Source: Phalacrocorax aristotelis (taxonomy: Eukaryota > Chordata > Aves > Suliformes > Phalacrocoracidae). From it: a stretch of 64,000 bases of DNA. The translations under genes and the position numbers were made by a program. How positions within the stretch are numbered: the stretch's first letter is position 1; the number at the start of each line of letters is the position of its first letter. The stretch lies in NCBI RefSeq assembly GCF_949628215.1, contig NC_134278.1:109721277-109785276 (forward strand), written 5' to 3'. Shown piece by piece: positions 43,601-55,600 of the stretch. The notes beneath the pieces were generated by a model, which did not search any database, was not told the origin of the DNA, and worked only from the letters and a program-made list of their open reading frames with translations.

Positions 43601-46600
43601 CCCCCCCTCATCTTTTTAAAATGAAGATGAAAACTAGAATGTACAAAAGTCATCTGGCAAGAGACTAGCTGAAGGTACAAATTTAAGCAAAGAATATAGT
43701 TATAACAGCCATCAACATGACTATATACTTTGCATTTATTTAAATGTCTATCACAAACTCAATGCCTTTTGATAATCTGACAACTAATTAAATTATAAAG
43801 TTTCAGAAATGTTAACATCAGTCCTTTAAACATAATTGCTAACTAAATCTCTGGAAAAGCTAAACTAGATTATGCGCAACAGACATGAAAAGTCATTGTG
43901 CATTAAACCTCTGCAAATGTTGTGTGTATATAATGCATAAATAAGTATTCAACAATTCAAAGACTTGGCACATAAATCTAGTTACTGTAACTTCTATAAA
44001 ATGCTGCAATACATCAAATGCTCATGTTGCTCAAAAATTTAAAAGTAACTTAAAATTTATGAGAAAGCAACATATGCAACACTCAGTAGATTTACAGTAT
44101 AGGGTTTGAGATCTGCTGGATTATCATTTTGGTTTTCACTTTTAGAGAAGGTAATTCACAAAAAGAAAATGCCTACAAGCACACTTGGCAATAAATCATG
44201 ACTACAGTGTCAAGTATACATGTAGGGGCTTACATATGAGAAAACTGCAAGCTTTTCTCGATAAGTCAAAAGAAAATGGGATTTATTGTTGAGAAGACTT
44301 GTACTTGTCCTGTAGGGAACACAATCATACCTTCTAAACTAGAATTTCTATTCAGCCTTCATTATCAAAACCAGAAAGGATGCAAACAAAATGTTATGTT
44401 ACTCTTTGGTTCTCTTTTTACTTTCATCATCATTCAAGAAAAAATGTCAGTTTTGTGGGAGGAAATAACCATCTTTTATAGTCAAAGTAAATGACCATTT
44501 ATGCAGATTTTTATTTGCCTTTTTGTAGCTAAACATATTTTTATGATAAACAGGAATTGATAAGCTTCTTAGAGTTTTTTTAGGGATTAGATGTATTCCA
44601 TTGGCCTGGATAAAGAATTATTGGCTATGACGATAAGGCATAAGTATATCAATTGTAGACTTTGTTTAAAAAGGCTGGATGCACCTAAAGTAGTCCATAG
44701 ACAAAAATTAATTCCATAGTCAAAAGATGAGTAGGGTTAAGTATGCCAGTTTTAATGTTTCTGATGTTATCCTGAATTAATTTTTTCTTAGTTAGGAAAC
44801 TAAAACTAATTTTTTTTTCAGTTCTATGTTTTATACACCCAGTTTTAAGTACGATAATTTTGCTTAAAGCTTTTGCCTTGAGAATGTATGAGAGAAGCCA
44901 TTATTTTTTCCTCTCAAAGTAGGGGATTTTCAGTATGTGCAGCTTCTTGCTAATGTACTGACTGTCATTTAACCTGTATGTAAAATAACTGATTTTAGAA
45001 GGGAGCAGTTAGGTCAGCCTCTGCTTCAACACATCTCTTTTTCATTCTGCTGCAAGCACAGCAGCTTGACTCAATAATTGCATGAACACATGAGGGACTG
45101 TCTCTTTTCGTATGGACAACAGGAAAACATTCCAGATAACTTGAGAATTACTGTAATCTACTTATTAAAACTTTTATCAGAAGAGAGCTATTTAGTAGTT
45201 AAATCTACATCCCCAGAGCTGTTTCATCCATTAGTATTGATTTGCATTTTCATGGTTAGGTGCCATTTCCTCTTTCTGCTGATATCAAACATTTGAAAAT
45301 CACATTAATTATTTTTTATGAGCTTAGAAAATGTGATGTGGGGAGGACAAATGTGTGACACTAGCAGATCATTCAGCTTAATTTTCTTGAGCTTTTGTGT
45401 GTATTACTCTGGATATGATGCAAAGAAGGGGAATGCATCAAAAAGCCAGTTCTGCTAATGCCATCTGGCAGTTGTTCTGTGAATATATGAGGTTTTTCAT
45501 CCCTTCCCATCTCTTGTTGGAACTGAAGTCTATAGTGTAAAAGCCCTTTTATGCCAGTAAGTGTTCTGACTGCTCAGAGGGATTATCTCCTAACCATTTG
45601 TGAAGGCAACAAGAAAAATTGTAGAATATGGTATGGATATTGCATTAAAGTTTATTCATCTAACTGAAGGTTTTGAAAAAATAGAGCTTTGTCTTCTGTG
45701 AATTAATTTTAACCCCTTTCAGCTGTTTTAACATTCACAATCTTCTGCAGTTTGTTTACACTGCTTAACTGTCATATGTCTGTTTAATAGGATTATGAAT
45801 TAGTTGACCCTTTTCCAATACCCTTGGTGATAATTGGAAGCAAATATGATATTTTTCATGTAAGTAATACTTAATTTTAAAATATATAATTAAAAGATTC
45901 CTGGTAAAGATTCTATATACTAAAATCTTGGTAATATAATAGTAATCATTTGAACAAAAGTACAGCCGGTCAGCCTTTCACCACAAAATAAAAAAAATCT
46001 TTCCATCCAACAGCATTGTGGAAGGCATACTGTCACTCCTTCACAAAACACTCCCAAAGTGATGATTTTTGAGATGTACTTGGAAAACGTTGAGATATAA
46101 GTTGCTGCAGACCAAAGAGGGAAGCAAGAAAACATCATGTTGATGACTTTCTTTTATAATGAGAGAAATCCAGCTCCATCTGCCCCTTCTGGCAGCAGCT
46201 GTAAGTTTATGGCAGTGAAAGAGGAACGTCTCTCAAGTCAGCTGGTCAAATTTTTTGGCAGTTGTGGCAGCCCAAACAGTAAACCATCATTTTAGTCTAG
46301 AACTTTTGTTTTAAGTATTTAAGTTTTTAGAGACAAGTGAGTAATTGCATCTGTTAGCGGGGAGAGGAAAGAAATGTCATAGTAATTCTGGATTCTCTTC
46401 CAGGACATTTGGATTAAAAATCCAAATAAATGCATACTCAATTTTCAAGCAGCACCTGATCATGAGAAATTAGAGCAGTATGTTTGATTTTTAGCTGCTG
46501 TGCTGGCAGCCTGTGCTTCTCTGGATGACTACATAGTGCCTTGATACTTGGGTGATTCTTTCAGTTACTTAATTCTTTATTAATAAAGTACTGTGCCTTC

Positions 46601-49600
46601 TTTCACACTGAGGCTTTATGCTGAGCTATGACCTCTTCAAAAATCAGTGACTCTCATGTAAATAGCAGAGAATAGCGGCCTGATTCCATCGTGGTCTATG
46701 GACAGACTCCTGCAGGCTTCATTGGGGTCAGGTTTTCGCCCCCTTTATCCAGGGAAGGCCATCAGTATCATCTTATATTAAAGAAACATTGATGAAAAGG
46801 TATTTTTATGCACCTTTCAAACCTTGCAGGTATGAGAATTTAGAGAGCATATACCAAAAGGTTTACTGAAAGTTAAATAATTTCACAAAAAGAAAAAATC
46901 CTTATTCTTCTAGTAGGCAGTATTTCTACTTCTAGAAATTGAAACCAAAATGAAACAAATTAATTGGAAATTGAATACACATTCCCAATTAAGAAACTTT
47001 TTCTGAACTAACATATTGCCTGAATTAGGCTCCCTCTGTAAAAAAGAAACAAAGGGAAATTGTGACATTTCTTCTCAGAGTAGGCTGTTACTGATTCTGT
47101 CCTAAGATATAATTATGCTGACAGCTGAAAGCCTCATGTATTGTAGCCTAAGTGCATTGCAATTTATACAAAAAATGAAAAGTTCTAGCTGTAATATTTT
47201 GGTTTTTGTTTCTTACATATATGTTCTGATATCAACTTTTCAGGACTTTGACTCTGAAATGAGGAAAATAATAAGCAAGACACTTCGATTTGCATCACAT
47301 TATTATGGAGCATCATTAGTGGTGTGTATATTCACTTTCTAACTCAGGTTAGAGAAGATGAGCAATACTTGGGTTACAAAACAATATTTAAAAAAATAGA
47401 AATGTAAAACTCCTAGAGAAAATGGGATTTAATAGGCTTTAAAGTAGCTTGCTTCATGAGCTAACCTGTCCAGTCAGTTACAGGTAAACAGATGGATGGA
47501 TATACCTTATGAACAAACTACATAATTCTCAGTATCAGCAAAAACTAAATAAAAATAGTTATCTGTTAGCCAACGCAGTTTCCATATTGAGTTTACTGCA
47601 TGCCTGGCAAATTTTTTTTGGTACAAGAAAGGAGGATGGGAAAAAGTGACCATGCAGGGGGATTTTTTACAGTAAAGAGTAGGAACTGCCAACCATGAGG
47701 ACAATGAAGTATTTATGTGAGTATATAAATTGATTTTGAGTTTGGCAGGTCATCTCATGAGTAAAGGCAGAAACATGCATGCTCAGGTTCACAATCCAAA
47801 AAAGCTGCCTCTTGGTCTCTCTTTACATTAGAAGATGGTTCTAATTGTATCAACCATCATTTATGTAATAAATAATATTTAATAGTGGCTTATTTTGATT
47901 ACCAAACAACTTATCTATGCTTTAAATTGCTATAATCACAGCATGTCCTTTTGCATCCATTTAAAATTGTACAGCTTTTGTACTTTGACACGAGAATTCA
48001 TCTTATGTTAACTGAGAATACAACTGTCTTGGATCTAAAACTTTTTATTTTAAAAAGTATTTAAGCATTATTGTAATTAAAAATTAAGAACTAGGAGCCT
48101 AAAACTCTCTGGCTGCTAAATCCTTATTCCCATTGAAACAAGTGGGAGAAACTTCATTTCCTACAGTAGGGATCTGACTGCTTTCTCAAAGACATGACTC
48201 TGTTAGGATACAAAAGCCCTTAGACAGGAATGAGCATGTTGTTTGAGAACATATTCTGCAAGCTGCTTTCTGATAAATCTGTACCTGTTCTGCCACTATC
48301 AAGCTGCTTTTATGATGTGTGAACAGTTTTAGTTATTCATTACATTTCTAAATGTTTATGGCATTCTGGATAATTTTTAATGTAGTTTGAAATCTTAATA
48401 ACTCATTAGTCTTGGGCAAAAAAAATCTGTGTTTCTTGATATGTATACTTCAAAACCTGTGAATCAGTATTCTAAAATGTATTCTTTAATATTTATTTAT
48501 GCTATTTGTCATTTAATCTTTCTTAATCTATATATTCAGTGACAAATGCATTCATATATTGGAATGGGAGGGTGAGATTTTTATTCTAGTAAATTCATTG
48601 TACATATACCAAATTTACTGAGGTCAGGAATTAGCTAGGCTCCATCTGAAATTTTCTATGCAGGTGACATAATGTAATGTTTCTATGATGGAAGATCATA
48701 ATGTATATTTTGTTTTTTGATTCATTTAGTTTACCAGTAAATCTGAGGCTCTCCTTCTGAAAGCCCGTGTTCTTATTAATCACTTGGCATTTGGCTGTGA
48801 TAAAAGGTAACATAATTATTGTCCAACTATTAAATGTCTTGCTCAGAGTCTAGAAGTACTTAATAAAAAAATATTTTAATCACCAAAACTTTTTTTTCTT
48901 AAAAAAATATGATCTCTGAAAGCTTCTTGTTCGTGGTCTTTTACTCCCATGTTTCAGCTGCCTGTCTCTGCATAGGACAGTGATAGCTCCTTGGTTTTGA
49001 TCCCAAAACTGATGTGTTAGAAACATGGTCACCAACTGGAATTGAGTAGATTTTTGTTTATGTGTATTTGTATGCAAAGCGCAGAAAGAGTGTAGTCTTG
49101 GCTAGAATAATATCATTTTTCTTTGATTGCCAAATGCTCACTTCATATATTTTCTTTTTTCTGTTTAGCAGGTCAGTATCAGTGGATCACAGCAAACCTC
49201 TATTTATACCAGCAGGCCTGGATTCACTGAGCCAAATAGGTTAGGATATTTCCTGTTCATCACTTTTGTTGCTTAAATGTTTTTGAAAAAGAGAAAAAAA
49301 ATTTAAGCAGATAAAATTAAATTATAGCACATCAGCATCAGTTTTAACAGATTATTGAAGGAAATTACGTAGGAAGTTAAAAATTATGATTCACTATTTG
49401 CATTATTAAGAATTACTTGTGCAGTTTTGTTAGGTGCTTTATCAAAGTATTGGGACTACTTCAAATGGTAAAGTACCAACAAGCTTAGATCTGAAAGAAA
49501 ATATTATATTTAATACCACTCAGCCCATTTCATGATAGAAGATGAATGTTTTTTCAAACTTGTTGCAGCTTGTCGCTGTAGAAGATAAAATATTAGATTA

Positions 49601-52600
49601 GATGGATCGTTATCCAAAATGCTTTGATAATTTATGTTGTTATGACAACCTACTTGTATTACTTTGTGCTGTGCTGTTATCCTTAGGACCGCCACCTGCC
49701 TCTGATAGTGATATTGGAAAGATGCGTGCAAACACACCGTTGGAACTATGGAAAAAAGTATTTGAGAAAACATTTCCTCCCAAGGTACGTGTTTACCTGT
49801 CTGCTGCACAGCTGCTTTTCTCATAGAATAGTAGCAGTAATATCACTACTAATTTTTGTCTTTCAAGTCCAGTCACTGGAATTTCAGTCTCATTTAGCAG
49901 TTCTGTTTGCTCCAACCTCTTTAATTCATATATTTTTAAAAAGATACGTATTTGTATGTAGTGGTGCTTTGATTATTAGGTTCTGCATCTTCAGTCACCT
50001 TCCTACATTTAGTAATAATGAGAGTACTGATGTAATCCTCTGTTTTTTCCCAAAGTTACACCATTGCCTTTTATGATATTGAGGTTAGTAAATGAAATTT
50101 CAGGTGTTTGGCAAAAAGATAATAATCAATTTCTCAGATGTTGAAGTAATGCTTCTGGTAACTAGAACTGAATTCTAGCCTTGAGTATTAAATGCTCCAG
50201 CAAGAGCAACCTTAACCCAAATGTCATGGGCCAGAAAGGGTATTTTCATTTTGAGGAGAGAATAATAAACAGCTACCAAATAAGGATATTTTCTTTCATT
50301 TAAGATCTAAAGGCAGTATTACTTTCTCATCGTTTTACCAACCTAAGATAATATACAGTATATTTTATGTAATCTGTGTACTGTAGCACAAAATCCTTCC
50401 ATAAATGCAGGATTCTAATACATTCGTATTAAAAGCAAAAGACTTCCATTAGATTTACAGAGTGGCATTTTCTTGTTAAAATAACAGAAGATACATTTTA
50501 TCATTTGGGCTTTTATAATTTCTTCTTTCAGAGTTTCTGCGATTTACAAGACACCAAGGACCCTGCACAGGATTTACAATACGTTGAGTATGAAGTTGAT
50601 GTCATGAGAGCTCAGAAAAACCAGGTGTGTGGTGGTTTTCCAGTTGCTGTTCACAGTTGGGTATTCCAGAACCAACAGCATTGCTGAATTAATTGTAGAA
50701 TATACTCATAGCCCCTTTTTTTGCCTTTAAATAATGTAAACTTTATTTTTCAGCTTAGTAGTTTGGGTTTTTTTCCATTGGTAGACATTAAGCAGGTAGA
50801 GCTTATCAGATCTCAAAGTTTTGGCTCTGTGGTTTCTTTAGAAATGAATAATTCAAGTTTTCCCTCTAGCTCTCTTCCAGAATTATTTCACTAAAATATC
50901 AAAGCAAAGCTGTGAAGCTTTCTCGGCAGTAATTTCTTCATTTCTGCACCCTGTACTCTCATTTGGGTGTTGACTAGCAGGAAGTCTGGGAAGTGGTATC
51001 CAGGTTTTGAGTTTACTTTTTTTTGTAATTTTTGTTTTCCACTTTCAAAAGTTTTTATTTAAACTAGAAAGGTACTGAGATGATAACATTTCTGACTGGA
51101 GTTTGCAGGCTATGTGCATTTTATCTTAAAGAGAGTGAACAGAATTATTCCACATAGTGACATTTGGCTTAACCCCTGAATTCCAGGAATGACCTTTAGG
51201 GGGAAGGGTCTTTTTTGAAGTGTTTCTGCATTTCCCTACATTTGTGGTAAATGTTATAGAAAAATTCTGTGGCAAACAGAACATTGCCTTGTAGATATCA
51301 GTGTTTAGCATCACGTGAGTAGAAATACTGTATATAGTCCTCATCAATATCACAGGTGTGGGTCTGTTAAAATCAATCCAAGATTTGTGTGTTTTTCTTT
51401 GGAAGAAGTATCACATATTTATTCTGGAAACTCTCTGTTCCATATAGATTCATTTGTTTCACGCACACAGAAAATTCTTTGCCAGAATAACTGAGAAACA
51501 TTCCACTTTGTTCTCACAGCTGTGGGCTATTTGTACGCCATTTAACAACTTTGTGGACCAAGTTACTATGCTTAAAGGAGGTATTTCTAACAGTGCTTAA
51601 GATGATGGATCGTACCAATCTAGATCTCACACGCTTTTACATACCCACACTCTTAAGATGAAAGGCAGTTTTATTGAATCGCACTGCAGTTAATCTCAAC
51701 TCACCCTAAATACCATGTTAAATTTCATCTTTTTGCATGCTTGTAAAAGAAAGCCAAAGGATTAGATTATTACTGCTATCACGTTTTTGTAGAGTTTAGT
51801 TAGATTGCATAAGGCGGTAAACCTGTAGTTACCTGATCCAAAGAAATACATTAATAATGTAAAAGAATAAAGCAATTTCAAGAATCCACTGCAGTCTTTG
51901 AACTTGCACATTACCTGTAATATCCTGTTAATGTAGGCATCAGATCTGAATTTCTGTTACATCAAGAGCAGTCTTTAGAAATAATTAAAATTTGTAAAGC
52001 ACATTGCTTTTGGAATTTATAATGTAATCTCATACTCAGTATATCTATATATCTTAAAATAACTATATGGTGTACTAGGTTTGTTATTTTTAGATAATAC
52101 TTATGTCTTGCAAAAGAAGATACCAGTATGTGTTGATTAAATCATATAGGAAATTATTAATTTTCTGGTTTTAAATAAAAGAGACAGGCTTTTAGAATCT
52201 TAATCTGTTCAAGGGCATTGCAAACCAGTGTAGCTTCTTTTAGTTGGACTACTACAAGTAATTTGAGCATTAAAGAGAAAATTACTTTTGTTATCTGCAG
52301 CTATTTCCTAAACTTCTCTGTCATGAAGTTCAATTATTATGAGATTATTTGCACATCATTAAAATGTTTTATACTCCCAAGAATTTAATTCGATTCAAAA
52401 TGTGCTGAGATAGCAATATACATCTAAAAGAAGAGAGCTCTGTAGTTGCAGTGAGTCTTGGAGTGGTGCTGGATTTCCCAGTTATATGAAAAGTGGCACA
52501 AAAATCCTATTTTTAAAGCAACATTTTAAATGCATCGTAAGTCTGACATTCTTTATAGAGTCTCACGATATCTGTTGTGTAGGAGGAACAGTATATTAAG

Positions 52601-55600
52601 ATGTTTAATATTCAACATGTTGCTAATGAAATCATGGGACATAACACAAGATGAAAGTTTCATATGACGACAGGGTATATTTTAAAATCATTTAAGTGCA
52701 TGTTATCATTTTACTCGGTTACTTTCAGTTAATGAATATGCCACTTTGGACTCTAGGTATTACCAGTTTGCTTGTTTATCTCAAAGATAAACTTTAAAGG
52801 AGAAATAAGCACAAAAACAGCAACAGAAACAAAATATAACCCCTGTCACTGAGTCTGATAGAAGTAGCATACTTGACTGACATTGGAGACTTGGCCATGT
52901 CTGCTCAATCGTACTGTAATAGACTATAGATAACTGTGGCAATACAAAGTTTTAATTAAATCAGAGCTATTTCTCCATGAGGAACCTTTTGAGTGTCCTA
53001 GCACTTTATGCAGCCAAGGATCAAAACGGGTCCTTGTACTTTGGATAATATATTCCTCTTCCAGCGATTTCTAACTCTGTAACCTTGGTTGAAGGGTTTG
53101 TCTGCAGCTAGGGTTTGTACACTTTAGCAGAGCAAAAGGTTAAATGCTTGAGTATAAAAAGAAAAAAACATATTTTAAAAAAATTACAGAAACAAGAAAG
53201 TACCTGGCTTACTCCCATATCCTAGCTGTCAGCTGGTATTTATCTGATATGCTTTTTGGTTGTAGCAGTTGGGAGTTCAGCTCATCAGCATTCTGTGACA
53301 AGCGTGTTTAAGATGAGATTGTTTTGCCTCCTTTGTAGTTCAGAGTTAACTATGAGGTGTACCGCTCGCTCTCTAGACAGTTTGCTCTGGAAAGCTCTCT
53401 GCGGCTCACTGTGCCTTTGTTCAAGAGAGAGCACCTCTCTCTGTCTCTCTGAACTATGTCTTTTCAGAATTCTTTTCCTAGTTCTTACCCCAAGACATAC
53501 AATGTCCAGGTTTATATCAAATTGTGCTGTTGCAATTGTTTACTGCTTTTTCATTCTCTGGACGTGAGCTCCAAGAGAGAGAATACAGCACCACGGACCT
53601 TTTGGGAATTTACATTTTTTTTAATGTATTTCTTAACTAGCAGATTCTCTCTGCGAATGACTGAAATTTTGTGCTCTGTGCAGGGCTTTCAAGAGTCAAG
53701 AAACATTCATTTTGCATATGCATTAGTCCTTAAATACGTAGCTTGCTGTTAACTCTTCATATGGACCACATAAACAAGATGGCAAACTTGTAATCTATTT
53801 CTCTCCATTCTCTGCTAGCTTTTTGGCTTTTGATGCTTTAAGGTCACCTTAATTTCATTTTAGGCACATGTGCAACTTGAGTAAGAGTGAGATCTTTCAA
53901 AATAATGATGTTGATTAGAGCTGCACATATTCCACCTGCATCTGTAAGCACCTAGGAGTGCATGAAGTTCCTTAGTTCCTTCTAAATGTTCGTGGCAGTG
54001 AGATGGTACATGGGGGTGTCTGCTCTGTTTCCTTTAGAAATGCTCTCTACCACAGAGGTAAGTACTCTAAGCTGTCTTTTTGAAGGTTTTTGTTTGTTTC
54101 AGGTCTTAGCTATCCTGTTATGCCTTGTACTGGTAATACTCAAAATAGCTGCTTGGACCTTTTTCATCTGGACATTCGACTGCAGCTTCAGTCATTGAAG
54201 CAAATGATAAAGCTAACCTTGAGCTCAAAGAATTGGATAGCCTCCCAGTCAGGTGCTTAAAAAGTCAGTATCATGCAATGCCAAAGTTCACCCTGACTGG
54301 TCCTTGTTACACAAAGGTATTACTTTAGGGATTGGTGCCAGTTTTAGCTGAAGTCTCATGCCATAAAGTAAACTTAAAAAACAAAAGGTAGATGCCTGGT
54401 GCCGTTTGGTGTCAGCTAACACAAAGCAATGGAAGCAGATCTCAGTGAACAGACCATACCCGTTAAGACTTTAACAAATCATAAACAGAAGATGGGCAAT
54501 TTCTATAACATCTCACAAGGAAGCATATTTCCCCTAAAATAGGACTGACCTCGCCAGCCATGTCATTCACAACTAGAAGTCATCTCGGTGTCAGAACTGC
54601 AGCTGTCTGACTGAGGTTGGGACTGTGTTGGCCAACAGAATGAGTGCCATATTCTTTCATCATACTTCTCTGACATGACCATATTGCAGAACTTCAGGAG
54701 AAAATTTCAATCTCATTCAACAAAATAGAAGATTGCATATTGTGCGATGAACCTCCTTGCTCAGACCAGTGCTGCTGGGCAGAGAAGTATGACAGGCACC
54801 TTAACGTGGGTAACAGAGCAGTAGCATCTTTCATTTTCTCCAGAGGAAAAGTGCTAGTCTTCATGTTGTGGAGAAAAAGTTGTTTAGGATATTTACTCAG
54901 CTGCCAAGAATAAGCTTTCTCGTTTTCACAAGCAAGCATGTCCAAATGGGTATAAAAGGTGTTTTGGTTCGCTTTTTTTAAAACCAACTTAAAGAGCATT
55001 ATTAGAGCACTGTTATTAAATTCCCTGCTGAAGTTTACATGCTTAAGATTTTTAATCCTAGTTTCAGTACTTCGTTATTTTCACCATGTTCCAGACTGAG
55101 GGCACTTTCAGTAAGAAACTGCACTAAAAAGAAAGTTAAAGTCATGTCAGTCCCTCAGAACTGAAGAAATGCAACAATGAAGGCTTTTCCTACAATCTTA
55201 ATTTTTCCTCCTTGTTTGTAGACATTATAGTATTGTCTTTAATTACATGATCATATACTATTTTGCTGATGTTTCGATTCAATTGTTCGGTATTTCTTTT
55301 CATCATTCTTATTCTTTGTGTACCTTATTTCTCAACCTGCCATTCAGACACTTCAACGAACACAAAAGTATTAATTTTTTTTCTCTGAGAACATGTGGTA
55401 ATGTTATCTTATCTGAGTGCCTCATAAACATCAGTTAAGTCTTTCTTCCCAATCCCTTTATGAGATTAGGTGTGATCTTCCCCATTTGACAGATGGAGAA
55501 TTTATAGAAACACAGAAGTACAGAAGCATTAAGGTTAAAAAAAATATTAAAAAACACTTTATGCCAGTGTTGAGACATCTAGGACAAGTTGTTAGCACTA

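Noticed and set aside
53256-53752. Overlapping open frames of 103 and 98 residues in the last DYNC2LI1 intron
   Set aside because: Cys/Leu/Ser-rich chance translation without a domain, initiation context or splice partners.
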